NCBI RefSeq assembly: GCF_003202405.1
Contig: NZ_QJHL01000003.1
Span: forward strand, 124,001-188,000
Reading direction: 5' to 3'
DNA length: 64,000 bases
Source of the DNA: Flavobacterium hydrophilum
GTDB taxonomy: Bacteria; Bacteroidota; Bacteroidia; Flavobacteriales; Flavobacteriaceae
Part shown: positions 1-7,692 of the stretch, piece by piece
Numbering within the stretch: position 1 is the first letter of the stretch
How the letters are laid out: every line of letters starts with the position of its first letter
Made by a program: the position numbers and the translations under genes
Notes under the pieces: model-generated
Told to the model about the DNA's origin: nothing
Seen by the model: only the letters and a program-made list of their open reading frames with translations
Databases searched by the model: none

Positions 1-1
1 C

Positions 2-127
2 TACTGTAAATGCATAAGCAAATTAATGAATCATTTTCCGAAAGCATTATTAGAAGAGGCAAAAAAAAGGCAAAAAATTCACGCAAGAGAATCAGGCATA
101 CAAGTATTTAGACCAACTCAAAACTAA
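2..127 (+). CDS. C-terminal fragment of an early prophage protein
   Basis: An open frame enters from the left edge and ends at TAA 125-127, giving 41 residues rich in Lys, Arg and Glu with two Cys near the edge. The next start is 7 bases on, so it looks like the tail of the preceding gene in the same early operon. In Mu-like phages transposase B and small early genes occupy this position, but nothing visible identifies the family. Confidence 0.5.
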   Translation, partial: YCKCISKLMNHFPKALLEEAKKRQKIHARESGIQVFRPTQN

Positions 128-133
128 CCAACT

Positions 134-316
134 ATGACACCACAGCAAAGAGCCAATAAAATAGCCGATTTAAAACAATGGTTAACCGATAACCCAAACC
201 ATCCCGATAGAACCACAATTGAAGCCGATTTACGTCGGTATGAACAGGAGCAAATAAGCAGACCTATTGAACGTGACACCCTTGATTTGAGAGATTATAA
301 TTTTTACAACATATGA
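134..316 (+). CDS. small hypothetical prophage protein
   Basis: 60 codons, hydrophilic, predicted helical, with many Arg, Asp and Gln. The stop overlaps the next start in an ATGA arrangement, which indicates translational coupling. No family recognised. Confidence 0.6.
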   Translation: MTPQQRANKIADLKQWLTDNPNHPDRTTIEADLRRYEQEQISRPIERDTLDLRDYNFYNI

Positions 317-624
317 AAGAAGAAATCGACGAAAGGTTAGTAATCCTGCATAACGTCTTAGTGTATTGCTCACAAGTTGACCGGCTCTCAGATGGAAAAT
401 ATAACGTTTTTTCGCTTGTTGAAAGAATCTTTATTAATCAGGAGCGAGGCGCATTGTTTAGCCAATTAGCCGAAGAAAAAGGCGAAATATTCCCGCACGA
501 GGTAAGAACCTACAAAGTACCGGAACAAATAGAACGAAAAATAAAACTCACAAAAGAACAAATCGAAGCCACAAATTGGGGTGGTTTTACAAAAGATCAA
601 TTATTAAAAACGCAAGAATCATGA
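313..624 (+). CDS. hypothetical prophage protein
   Basis: 103 codons, soluble, with a Lys/Glu-rich C-terminus. It overlaps the previous gene by 4 bases and the following DUF3164 gene (start 621) by 4 bases, so it belongs to a tightly coupled early operon. No motif recognised. Confidence 0.6.
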   Translation: MKEEIDERLVILHNVLVYCSQVDRLSDGKYNVFSLVERIFINQERGALFSQLAEEKGEIFPHEVRTYKVPEQIERKIKLTKEQIEATNWGGFTKDQLLKTQES

Positions 625-1346
625 ATACAGAAACACCGCAATTACCAGACTTAACAAAGTTTTCAGCTCAGGAGTTAAAAGATGCACTGGCTAAAGTAGA
701 ATCAAAAAAAGACCTCGACAGACAGGCATATAAAGACCTTGTAGAGCAAACAGTACCAAAAGTAATTTTTACCCTTTGTAGCGCATCAGAAATGATCTCT
801 AACGCCAAAACACAAGCTTTCAAATACTTTGAGGACATCTTAAAATTAAAGGCTGATGTGTACGGAATTAAGGAAAAACAACAATCACATACATTTTCAT
901 GTGATGGTGCCGAAATTACAATTGGGTATCGAGTTACTGACGGTTGGGACGACACAGTAAGTGCCGGAATTGCTAAAGTTGAAAAGTTCATAACATCATT
1001 AGCAAAAGACGCAGAAACATCTGCTTTAGTTACGATTGTTTTTAACCTTCTAAAAAAGGATGCTAAAGGAAATTTAAAAGGTTCCAGAGTTTTGGAACTT
1101 CAAAAACTAACAAAAGATTTTAATAACGAGGAATTTACAGACGGTGTAAGAATCATTGCCGATGCATACAAGCCAGTTCGTTCAGTTTGGTATATAGAAG
1201 CTGCTTTAATTGGCGAAGATGGTACAAAAACGCCAATCCCGCTTTCGGCTAGTTCAGTAGATTTTTCGCAAGGGTACAAATTTGAATTTAATAAAGATGA
1301 AAAACACAACGATACTGATCTTATTGATCCTGCTAATAATCTTTAA
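621..1346 (+). CDS. DUF3164 family protein
   Basis: 241 residues resembling the DUF3164 family, a common early protein of Mu-like phages of unknown function. Visible signs are the central GxRVTDGWDD region, the family-like GSRVLELQKL segment and a C-terminal V(W)YIE strand. An in-frame ATG at 576 exists, but the start at 621 overlaps the upstream stop by 4 bases and gives the family-like N-terminus, so it is preferred. A terminator-like hairpin follows at 1355. Family assignment is by pattern. Confidence 0.75.
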   Translation: MNTETPQLPDLTKFSAQELKDALAKVESKKDLDRQAYKDLVEQTVPKVIFTLCSASEMISNAKTQAFKYFEDILKLKADVYGIKEKQQSHTFSCDGAEITIGYRVTDGWDDTVSAGIAKVEKFITSLAKDAETSALVTIVFNLLKKDAKGNLKGSRVLELQKLTKDFNNEEFTDGVRIIADAYKPVRSVWYIEAALIGEDGTKTPIPLSASSVDFSQGYKFEFNKDEKHNDTDLIDPANNL

Positions 1347-1354
1347 CAAAAAAG

Positions 1355-1386
1355 ACATAGCCACTTACATAGAGTGGCTGTGTTTT
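1355..1386 (+). terminator. hairpin terminator after the DUF3164 gene
   Basis: AGCCACT (1359-1365) pairs with AGTGGCT (1373-1379), extended by ACA/TGT, and is followed by a short T-rich run. It sits 9 bases after the DUF3164 stop. Confidence 0.55.
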
Positions 1387-1417
1387 CGAATCAATTCCAT
1401 CTATAAACAGCAAAAAA

Positions 1418-1618
1418 ATGAACGTAGAAATAATACCAGTAAAAGATCACGAAGAATACACAGTTAATGGTCATTTGGTTTTTAAAGATCATGCAGGTAA
1501 TTGGACTTGTAAACATGAATTGTCAGATAAGGAGTTGAGAGCATTTAGAAGATATGAAAAATTGGTAATCAATAATACTCTTTTCAAAAAACACACAAAA
1601 GCAACATATAAAGGCTGA
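1418..1618 (+). CDS. small hypothetical prophage protein
   Basis: 66 codons; N-terminal beta-like half with a WTCKHE segment and a basic C-terminal helix. Five bases separate it from the next gene. No family recognised. Confidence 0.55.
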   Translation: MNVEIIPVKDHEEYTVNGHLVFKDHAGNWTCKHELSDKELRAFRRYEKLVINNTLFKKHTKATYKG

Positions 1619-1623
1619 TAATC

Positions 1624-1827
1624 ATGGAAGTATTCAATAAGATAATAGCATTTGATAAGCTCACAGAAATAATAACACCTGCCAATCCTGTGCCATCAGA
1701 ATGTATGAGGGCTTTAATGGCTGGACAGGATTATTTACAAAAATTACACGATGAAGCTTTTAAAGCAGGATTTGAAAAAGGGTGCGATGCTGCTCAAACA
1801 GTAAAGGACTCTTTAAATGAAGATTAA
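1624..1827 (+). CDS. small hypothetical prophage protein
   Basis: 67 codons, mostly helical, with Ala/Gly-rich FKAGFEKGCDAA segment. It is the last protein gene before the tRNA-like genes. Function unknown. Confidence 0.5.
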   Translation: MEVFNKIIAFDKLTEIITPANPVPSECMRALMAGQDYLQKLHDEAFKAGFEKGCDAAQTVKDSLNED

Positions 1828-1846
1828 CAGGTTAGTTAATTCGGTT

Positions 1847-1935
1847 TCCTGAGTAGCTCAGATGGTAGAGCGTTTGAAAAGAGCCAAAAATGTAGAGCCT
1901 TTCATTTGTCACCGGTTCGAATCCGGTCTCAGGAG
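1847..1935 (+). tRNA. tRNA-like gene with an enlarged, atypical anticodon arm
   Basis: A perfect 7-bp acceptor (TCCTGAG/CTCAGGA), T8 A9, a perfect 4-bp D stem (GCTC/GAGC) with loop AGATGGTA, and a T arm (ACCGG TTCGAAT CCGGT) show a tRNA fold. Between D and T arms are 39 bases instead of about 23. The best stem is TGAAA/TTTCA (1875-1879/1900-1904), enclosing a 20-base loop with AGAGCC twice (1880-1885, 1894-1899). No anticodon with U33 can be assigned. No CCA is encoded. It may be a pseudo-tRNA or an unusual phage tRNA. Confidence 0.5.
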
Positions 1936-1970
1936 CAAATCAATTTTTTGGATTTAAATTGATATATGGG

Positions 1971-2043
1971 TCCTGATTAAGATAACGATAATCATTAAAG
2001 CTTTGTACACTTTAAAATGCGGGTTCGAGTCCCGCATCAGGAA
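1971..2043 (+). tRNA. phage tRNA-Thr(UGU)-like gene
   Basis: 73 bases, a canonical length. Perfect acceptor TCCTGAT/ATCAGGA, T8 A9, and a T arm of GCGGG TTCGAGT CCCGC. Anticodon stem AAAGC/ACTTT has one C-A mismatch; loop TTTGTAC places U33 and anticodon TGT at 2004-2006, reading ACA (Thr). The D arm is weak: GAT/ATC only, and no GG in the loop. No CCA is encoded. It lies 35 bases after the first tRNA-like gene and shares its TCCTGA acceptor start. Confidence 0.55.
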
Positions 2044-2093
2044 CAACATTACACAAAAACGGAATACTAACAATTATTACACAAATCAGGAAT

Positions 2094-2393
2094 ATGGAAA
2101 AGAAAACATCACACTATTTTGTTTATGTCGGTCACTCTACATCAACAAAAAACAAGCTTCAGGAAGAATTCAGCAATTACTTAAATTCATTAGAAGGCAC
2201 TTTAATAAAAGCTAAAAAGATTCAGGATTTAAAATTAGAAATAATATTAAAGTCTCTTGAATTAAGCAAAAAGCACAGTCGTTGTACTCCACTAACAATA
2301 ACATTTTCTGACCTATACAGAAAAAACGGCTTTTACATAAACGGTTTCTATTTTTTAACCTTTCAGATACTTAATGCTTATGACAGCAACTAA
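2094..2393 (+). CDS. hypothetical prophage protein
   Basis: 99 codons, basic, with central helical segment and aromatic C-terminus. Its end overlaps the next gene. An overlapping frame from 2003 runs out of the tRNA-like gene and was not accepted. Function unknown. Confidence 0.55.
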   Translation: MEKKTSHYFVYVGHSTSTKNKLQEEFSNYLNSLEGTLIKAKKIQDLKLEIILKSLELSKKHSRCTPLTITFSDLYRKNGFYINGFYFLTFQILNAYDSN

Positions 2394-2724
2394 ACCAAGC
2401 GTTTACACCGGAAGCGGTTCCGCAATTGACGACTACAACAAGCCAAAACAGCAGCTTAAAAATATCGTTCAGGGAAACAATGAAAACTGGGGTTTGTTCG
2501 ATAAGGCTAACAAGCAACACATGACAGTTCTGGCGCAATTACGCACATTACAATGGACAGTTAAACACGAACGTTGGGGCGAAGTTGCCGACATTCAAAG
2601 ATTATCAGACTTTTTAAAGAGTGATAATTCACCGGTTAAAAAGCCTTTAAAAAAGATGGACAAAGCTGAGCTGTCAAAAATAATAAGCTGTTTAGAATCA
2701 ATAATAACTAAAACATACAAGTAA
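2374..2724 (+). CDS. hypothetical prophage protein
   Basis: 116 residues (or 114 from the in-frame ATG at 2380). A Gly/Ser N-terminus precedes a helical basic region with a WTVKHERWGEV segment and a Lys-rich tail. Size and position suit a Mu-like middle-region protein such as GemA, but I see no firm GemA motif, so it stays unassigned. Its stop abuts the next ATG exactly. Confidence 0.6.
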   Translation: MLMTATKPSVYTGSGSAIDDYNKPKQQLKNIVQGNNENWGLFDKANKQHMTVLAQLRTLQWTVKHERWGEVADIQRLSDFLKSDNSPVKKPLKKMDKAELSKIISCLESIITKTYK

Positions 2725-2955
2725 ATGGAATATGTATTTATAGCAGTAATCATAATCGCAATAATGCTTTTCGGTTTAGCTGTAGGATGGTTTTTAGCTA
2801 AGATTTCCGATAAGGATGACAGCACAACCGAGACCATCAAAACTCTACAAGAGTTGTACTGTTTTGAATGTGAAATTGAAATGCCTGTTAAGGAAAAAAA
2901 CGGCCGATACTATTGCACAAATTGTAAACTATACCATGACAATGAATACATATAG
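2725..2955 (+). CDS. membrane-anchored small zinc-ribbon-like protein
   Basis: 76 residues: a transmembrane helix at about 3-26, then a soluble tail with CFEC and CTNC pairs about 22 residues apart, the spacing of a four-Cys zinc ribbon. Metal binding is inferred from the Cys pairs. It starts directly after the previous stop and overlaps the next Cys-rich gene. Confidence 0.6.
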   Translation: MEYVFIAVIIIAIMLFGLAVGWFLAKISDKDDSTTETIKTLQELYCFECEIEMPVKEKNGRYYCTNCKLYHDNEYI

Positions 2956-3085
2956 CATCACCGAAGTTTGCCCGCATGATATAGCTTACATCAAAGTAAT
3001 AGACGCTGTTTGCGGATGCGAAACAACAGTACTCACATGTACTGAATGTAAAAAAGAATTAGAACCACCTAAAACCGAATGTTAA
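2936..3085 (+). CDS. small Cys-rich protein
   Basis: 49 residues from 2936 (47 from 2942), with CPHD, CGC and CTEC elements and a terminal Cys, suggesting a minimal zinc-binding fold. A longer frame from 2816 lies inside the previous gene and is unlikely. The next ATG follows its stop directly. Confidence 0.5.
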   Translation: MTMNTYSITEVCPHDIAYIKVIDAVCGCETTVLTCTECKKELEPPKTEC

Positions 3086-3418
3086 ATGAAAGTAAATCTT
3101 AAACTGTCGCCAATGCAGCTAAACGCTTTGGTACATCATTTTCCAAAACCTCCATTTACACCAGAGAAAAACCGTGAGATAAGAGTAGCGAGATCAGTTT
3201 TAGAAAAGGTATCACTAAAGTTTGAAAAAAAGGAGTTAGAAACCAAGCGACTACCGACTCGAAACTCTAAACCAGTAAAGATAAAATTCAGCTTTGAGTA
3301 TTACGAAGCTCACTATCTCGAAAAATTCATCGAAGTAGCCGAAACCTTTCCTATGAGCGTTTATGACCGGAACGTGTTATTATATATCAAGTCAAATTTA
3401 AACCAACAATTATCGTAA
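3086..3418 (+). CDS. hypothetical prophage protein
   Basis: 110 codons, basic, predicted alpha/beta. Its terminal A is the first base of the next ATG (TAATG), so the pair is coupled. No family recognised. Confidence 0.6.
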   Translation: MKVNLKLSPMQLNALVHHFPKPPFTPEKNREIRVARSVLEKVSLKFEKKELETKRLPTRNSKPVKIKFSFEYYEAHYLEKFIEVAETFPMSVYDRNVLLYIKSNLNQQLS

Positions 3419-3846
3419 TGAGTGAAATTCAAATAAGTTGCGACCCATCAGGAAATGATAGTAGCAAAAGTAAAATTGCAATAATCGGGCACGGCATGTC
3501 ACACGAACTGAACCACATGATTAGAGATTTAAAAACACGTGAAAATATTGTAGTTATTGACGATGTTGACGAATCCATTTCAAACGAAAGAATTGAAGTT
3601 TTTAAAAAAAATTATAAAAAGTGGATAGAACATTACTTCCCTCATTTTTCGGATGAAAATTTTGCTAATGTTCGTCAGTTCTATTTTCATCCGGCACGGA
3701 ATTATGGAAGATCAGCTTTGATTAATTCATTTCATAAAAAACTTATTAAGCCAGTAGCAATAAACCGTAAAGTAAAAAAGAGATATATAAAATGTCCCAA
3801 AATAACCGAGCGGGTTTCACTTAAAATGACAATAAATTTAAAGTAA
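3418..3846 (+). CDS. hypothetical prophage protein
   Basis: 142 codons. The N-terminal half has beta-strand-like KIAIIGHGM and IVVIDDVD segments, resembling a nucleotide-fold start without a clear P-loop; the C-terminus is strongly basic. TAATG coupling on both sides. Function unknown. Confidence 0.55.
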   Translation: MSEIQISCDPSGNDSSKSKIAIIGHGMSHELNHMIRDLKTRENIVVIDDVDESISNERIEVFKKNYKKWIEHYFPHFSDENFANVRQFYFHPARNYGRSALINSFHKKLIKPVAINRKVKKRYIKCPKITERVSLKMTINLK

Positions 3847-3986
3847 TGAGACAAAAGAAATACCCAAACAGACCTACACTAAAAACTGAAACCATATTTG
3901 AGGCTGAGCACAGGTTAAAAAACGAAGCCAAAACCATAGCAAAGAATTTTGTTCATGTAAAACCAACCAAATATCTGATAAAATGA
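3846..3986 (+). CDS. very small basic hypothetical protein
   Basis: 46 codons of Lys/Arg/Asn-rich sequence. It is bounded by TAATG overlap upstream and a 4-base ATGA overlap with the next gene (3983), which supports it being translated despite its size. Confidence 0.45.
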   Translation: MRQKKYPNRPTLKTETIFEAEHRLKNEAKTIAKNFVHVKPTKYLIK

Positions 3987-4255
3987 TAAAAAAAAGTTTA
4001 AAAAAAGATTGGTTAATGCTTATGGGAGGTATGAAAGATATTGCCTCCAAGTATCCGATTTTCAAAGTAGAAGTAACAAAAGAAAGCCATATCATCATAA
4101 ATAAAGATTGGGACATCATTTGCCATTTTATTAATAATGAATATGTAGAAGTGGTTTTAACTTATAAAAATGAGCCATGTATGACAGTAAGACATTTACA
4201 ATCGTATTCAGCGACAGCCTCAGCAGTATTACAGTTTATTGAGGATAATTTATAA
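3983..4255 (+). CDS. hypothetical prophage protein
   Basis: 90 codons; helical N-terminus, central beta-rich KVEVTKESHIIINKDW region, and acidic C-terminal helix. Coupled to the preceding micro-gene. No family recognised. Confidence 0.55.
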   Translation: MIKKSLKKDWLMLMGGMKDIASKYPIFKVEVTKESHIIINKDWDIICHFINNEYVEVVLTYKNEPCMTVRHLQSYSATASAVLQFIEDNL

Positions 4256-4258
4256 AAT

Positions 4259-4777
4259 ATGGAGCTATTAACCACATACAGAGCGCAAGGAAAAGAAATA
4301 GGTTTGGTTTTCCTTTTTAAATACGATTTAAACGGCAATTTAAAGCTATTTGAAGTTTCGGAGGGCGAACTTAACCAAACGCAAATTGAGTGGCTGTTTT
4401 CGTCCAATTTTCCTGCTCAGGAAATCACTATAAAAACCGTTTGGATGGTAAAAGAAAAGTACACAAAGGTTTTTGAAATCAAGATTTCGCCTGCTGATCT
4501 ATCTTTTAACTCCGGTTGGTTACTCTACAATCACAAGCTTTCAAAACTCGATGCTGAAAAAGCTTTCAAAAAAATGACAGAAGCAGAAACGATATTGTTT
4601 TTTCTTTCATTGCCAGGCTATGAACGATATTTAAAAAGAAGCGGAATTGCAAAAGCCAACATGGCAACTTATATCAACAAAAAGTATTATCACAACGAAT
4701 ACCCGGAAGAAATAAAAACAAAGAATTTCAACCCAATAATTGCAGATTTTGCAAAACGAAAAACTGAAAGACGATAA
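4259..4777 (+). CDS. hypothetical prophage protein
   Basis: 172 codons. The N-terminal half is beta-rich and repeats the form of a short fold (LVFLFKYDLNGNLKLF); the C-terminal half is helical and basic. It starts 3 bases after the previous stop. Unrecognised, but the size and operon position make it a real gene. Confidence 0.65.
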   Translation: MELLTTYRAQGKEIGLVFLFKYDLNGNLKLFEVSEGELNQTQIEWLFSSNFPAQEITIKTVWMVKEKYTKVFEIKISPADLSFNSGWLLYNHKLSKLDAEKAFKKMTEAETILFFLSLPGYERYLKRSGIAKANMATYINKKYYHNEYPEEIKTKNFNPIIADFAKRKTERR

Positions 4778-4789
4778 AATAAATAAAAA

Positions 4790-5194
4790 ATGAAAAAAAT
4801 TATAAAAAGAATAAGGCAGTACTTCAAAAGTGTGTTAGGTATTACAAAGCTAGAAAATGAAATTTCCTTACTCAAAAGGAAAAACAACTCAATTGTTGAT
4901 AAGCTTGAAACTCATTCCAGATGGCTAAACGAAATGAACTCAGATAATAAATTAATTCTGAGCCACATTAAGTTTTTAAATTCTCAATTTTCGGTTATAT
5001 CAGATATTAATCATCCAAAATATGAACCGTCAGTTGTGATTATTTTACGAAGAGGCTCGGAAGAAATTGTTAAAACATACACTTTCAATAATCGTACTGT
5101 TGAAGAAATACACCGTTTTTTAGAAGGATTTGGAAAAGAAAACAATCGTTACGATCAGCCAAGAGGTTATCCATCGCCTAGATGGCGATATTAA
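4790..5194 (+). CDS. coiled-coil hypothetical protein
   Basis: 134 residues: basic amphipathic N-terminus, a coiled-coil-like stretch at about 20-65, then a short beta region and an Arg/Pro-rich end. Function unknown. Confidence 0.55.
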   Translation: MKKIIKRIRQYFKSVLGITKLENEISLLKRKNNSIVDKLETHSRWLNEMNSDNKLILSHIKFLNSQFSVISDINHPKYEPSVVIILRRGSEEIVKTYTFNNRTVEEIHRFLEGFGKENNRYDQPRGYPSPRWRY

Positions 5195-5219
5195 GAACTA
5201 TAAACTAACACTGAAATAT

Positions 5220-5753
5220 ATGATACTAGGATTTAGCACACAGATATATAAAAAGCCAACTTACTTTGTAGAACGCATTTTAAAGGGCTTGATTGATAGC
5301 GGTTTTTATGAATCAATGCATAATGAATTAAAGGAATTTATTGATACAAATGCAAAAAGAGAGATTATTTTCTATCATAGAATGTGGGAAAGGATAATGG
5401 AACAAAACCCAAAAATACACACCATCCGGGAAGACAAAACAGACCGTTGGAAAGCAGGAATGAAGATTGATTTTTTTATCAATGTTCGAACAAAAAAAAT
5501 GTTTCGATTTGCTCCGGTTCTGCCGGTGGTGAGTATTCAGGAAATTGAAATAGTTTACTATCATACAAAAGAAACAATAATGAATGCAGGCTCATTAAAA
5601 ATTGCTGTCAGAGTTGGTAAAAAGCAGTTAGATACTGATGAAATGAAAGCATTAGCCATAAACGATGGCTTTGATTCTTTAGAAGAATTCTTTCAATATT
5701 TTAATGATGACTTTACAGGTAAACTTATTCATTGGACAGATAAAAAATACTAA
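5220..5753 (+). CDS. ASCH-like phage protein
   Basis: 177 residues. The middle (KAGMKIDFFINVRT, FAPVLPVVSIQEI) and C-terminus (NDGFDSLEEFFQYFND, KLIHWTDKKY) match the pattern of ASCH/PUA-like proteins common in Bacteroidota phages, which are thought to bind RNA or nucleotides. The frame is open from 5130, but that start overlaps the previous gene by 65 bases, so the ATG at 5220 is preferred. The role in the phage is unknown. Confidence 0.65.
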   Translation: MILGFSTQIYKKPTYFVERILKGLIDSGFYESMHNELKEFIDTNAKREIIFYHRMWERIMEQNPKIHTIREDKTDRWKAGMKIDFFINVRTKKMFRFAPVLPVVSIQEIEIVYYHTKETIMNAGSLKIAVRVGKKQLDTDEMKALAINDGFDSLEEFFQYFNDDFTGKLIHWTDKKY

Positions 5754-5790
5754 GTAAGGAAACCCGTAAAAAAGTCTAAAAAAAACTTAA

Positions 5791-5798
5791 TAATTTTG
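5791..5798 (+). promoter_or_regulatory. TAnnTTTG -7 box before a small membrane protein gene
   Basis: TAATTTTG ends 4 bases before the ATG at 5803, so a start site at the usual distance would fall at or near the start codon. No TTG is seen at the ideal -33 position. Confidence 0.4.
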
Positions 5799-5802
5799 AT
5801 TC

Positions 5803-6009
5803 ATGGACAAATATGACGAAATAATTCACAGACACCGAGCGGAACAAGCTCGTATTAATGCAGCACAGGAAGCCAAACGAAAAAAGCTTGATATAATACT
5901 TTTTACTGTAAGTATTATATTATTATTTGCATTAGTGTATTTGTTATATGACCTTTTTAACATACATTTGGAAAGCGAAAAATTAAAGCATTGGTTGGAA
6001 ACACATTAA
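5803..6009 (+). CDS. small single-pass membrane protein
   Basis: 68 residues: a charged N-terminal helix rich in Ala, Arg and Glu, a transmembrane segment at about 30-50, and a short amphipathic tail. A -7 box lies 4 bases upstream. Function unknown; small membrane proteins in this position of temperate phages are often accessory genes. Confidence 0.55.
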   Translation: MDKYDEIIHRHRAEQARINAAQEAKRKKLDIILFTVSIILLFALVYLLYDLFNIHLESEKLKHWLETH

Positions 6010-6016
6010 TGAAAAG

Positions 6017-6301
6017 ATGCTCACAGATTTAGAAATCGAAAAAATACAGAGTATTTATTTTCACATTTCACCAAATGCGCTCAGGCCAATACAACAATAT
6101 GATGAAATGCGGAAAATTAGAACCGATACAATTGTCGGTTATCGAAGCAAAAAACAAGGCTTTTGGGATGTTATTTATATGGACATTGAAAATATCACAC
6201 CGTGGCAATTAAAAACGTTCGACAAACGAGTTAAAAAAGACCTTCCGGGCAGGTCTGAAATTGAAAAGCACGGCGATGTAACAAGATTAATTTTTAAATG
6301 A
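6017..6301 (+). CDS. hypothetical prophage protein
   Basis: 94 codons, alpha/beta, basic; contains a GFWDVIYMDIENITPWQ segment. The stop overlaps the next ATG by 4 bases. No family recognised. Confidence 0.55.
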   Translation: MLTDLEIEKIQSIYFHISPNALRPIQQYDEMRKIRTDTIVGYRSKKQGFWDVIYMDIENITPWQLKTFDKRVKKDLPGRSEIEKHGDVTRLIFK

Positions 6302-6861
6302 TTATGAAAAAACTATTACTATTTACCTTTTTACTTTTTGGGTTAATGTTACAAGCTCAGGATTATGATTTTTTAAAGAAAGCATATCGAAGCGACATAA
6401 AATTTACTAGAGAGTTTGCCGATGTTATTGCAAGTAATTTTAGAGGTGAATACTCCTATTTAGATTCAAGAGAATCAAAAAAAGGTAATGTCTATTCAAT
6501 TATTTATATTCCAAAATTAGCGTCAGAAGAAACAAAAAAAAGAATCGAACAATCAATTGATTATGCCTACAGTGGCGAATGCAAAGAGTGTTTGCAAGTT
6601 CATTTTAAAGTTATTGTAGAGGGGCAAAATAATGACCTTGAAATAACAGGTACAAAGAAATATATGTTCGATATTTTTAGAGGGAAGTTTTTAGACCTTT
6701 TCCCTTTTTGGAAAAAATACATTGCTCCAAACGATGTTACTGAATTAGTAACAGAAAAAGGATATGCCAGTATGAGAGATGAGCAAAATAAAGTTATTTT
6801 TAATTTTAGAAGAAATGCTGAAGGTTGGTATATTCAAAATTATAGTGATCGATTAAATTAA
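6298..6861 (+). CDS. secreted or periplasmic hypothetical protein (accessory gene candidate)
   Basis: 187 residues from 6298, or 185 from the ATG at 6304, which gives a typical MKKLLLF signal peptide ending LQAQ at about residue 20. The mature part is basic alpha/beta with two Cys in a GECKEC segment. It is the last gene before the terminator at 6889. A secreted protein in a phage early region may act on the host envelope, for example against superinfection, but this is inference. Confidence 0.6.
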   Translation: MIMKKLLLFTFLLFGLMLQAQDYDFLKKAYRSDIKFTREFADVIASNFRGEYSYLDSRESKKGNVYSIIYIPKLASEETKKRIEQSIDYAYSGECKECLQVHFKVIVEGQNNDLEITGTKKYMFDIFRGKFLDLFPFWKKYIAPNDVTELVTEKGYASMRDEQNKVIFNFRRNAEGWYIQNYSDRLN

Positions 6862-6888
6862 TTTAAATAGTGTTTAAACTGAATTTAA

Positions 6889-6914
6889 AAACCCGCTAAT
6901 TAGCGGGTTTTTTT
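6889..6914 (+). terminator. strong intrinsic terminator closing the early region
   Basis: AAACCCGCTA (6889-6898) pairs with TAGCGGGTTT (6901-6910) around a two-base turn and is followed by T residues. It ends the + strand early operon. Confidence 0.85.
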
Positions 6915-6931
6915 ATGCTCAAAAACTCGTG

Positions 6932-6962
6932 TTGCACAAAATTAAATAACTTTTTATTTTTG
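6932..6962 (+). promoter_or_regulatory. Bacteroidota-type promoter, near-leaderless
   Basis: TTG at 6932-6934, 20 bases, then TATTTTTG at 6955-6962 match the TTG/TAnnTTTG consensus. The ATG is only 4 bases further on. Confidence 0.65.
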
Positions 6963-6966
6963 CTTC

Positions 6967-7182
6967 ATGGCGTATAATAAAAAGAACTACAATAAACGAG
7001 CTCAATTTATTATTGAGGTTTATAAGAGCGCCAAACATTCAGATGTACCTGATACTAAGATTATAAAAACAGTATTTCCAAAACACAACATTTTTATATC
7101 TTATCGCCAATGGATGAACATAAAAGGAATGCCAATTCCAAAGTCAGAACCACAGGTACAATTATCTTTATTCGGTGCTTAA
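6967..7182 (+). CDS. small basic protein, possible DNA-binding
   Basis: 71 residues, Lys/Asn-rich at the N-terminus with helical segments and a C-terminal VQLSLFGA. It has its own promoter and overlaps the end of the convergent gene at 7168 by 15 bases. Regulatory function is only a guess from charge, size and isolated position. Confidence 0.5.
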   Translation: MAYNKKNYNKRAQFIIEVYKSAKHSDVPDTKIIKTVFPKHNIFISYRQWMNIKGMPIPKSEPQVQLSLFGA

Positions 7183-7689
7183 GCTAATTGTAACCGTTTG
7201 CGAATCATCATCACAACTATAATCTTCAAATTCACCTGTAAAGGTTAATTCTCGTACTCGTAAGCCAACATCGTTTCTATTGTGACCAGTTGCAGCAGTT
7301 CTGTTTAAAGACTGGCAAAAATCACCTTCCCAAGTCTGAACAGCCATAAATAATTTTTGTTCGATTTCTAAATATTTCAATCCTGCTTTTCTAACATCGA
7401 GCGGCGCATCTTGCCATGTTTGATTGTAGTTGTCAAATACTAATGTTATAGATATTACAGGCTGTCCAAGTTGGTTTTTGCCTTGTAAATTTGAAAAAGG
7501 AGTATTCGGAAAATCAATTAAAACCCCCGGAAAAAACATACTTTTTCGCGGGTCTTCCGTTCCTAATTGTCCTAAATCCTGTTCTATGTAAACAACTTCT
7601 GGAACTTCTGTTTTAATGCGTTCCTGCAATTCTAAGAATGTTTTTCCAAAAGGTGATTCAATGTTTTCTAAAAGGTCTGGTGTAGCCAT
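7168..7689 (-). CDS. head-tail region protein, possibly gp37/tail terminator-like
   Basis: 173 residues, mixed alpha/beta. It follows the virion morphogenesis gene by 3 bases in the - head operon. Length and position suit a head-tail joining or tail-terminator protein such as Mu gp37 (DUF1834), but there is no motif that settles this. It is the last gene of the operon and converges with the small + gene at 6967. Confidence 0.6.
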   Translation of the reverse strand: MATPDLLENIESPFGKTFLELQERIKTEVPEVVYIEQDLGQLGTEDPRKSMFFPGVLIDFPNTPFSNLQGKNQLGQPVISITLVFDNYNQTWQDAPLDVRKAGLKYLEIEQKLFMAVQTWEGDFCQSLNRTAATGHNRNDVGLRVRELTFTGEFEDYSCDDDSQTVTISLSTE

Positions 7690-7692
7690 AAT

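Noticed and set aside
1847..1935. tRNA-Tyr(GUA) or tRNA-Glu(UUC) call for the first tRNA-like gene
   Set aside because: Placing U33 before GTA (1892) or TTC (1901) leaves stems that do not pair.
2003..2215. Open frame running out of the second tRNA-like gene
   Set aside because: It begins within the tRNA-like gene, overlaps the better frame at 2094 and has no family features.
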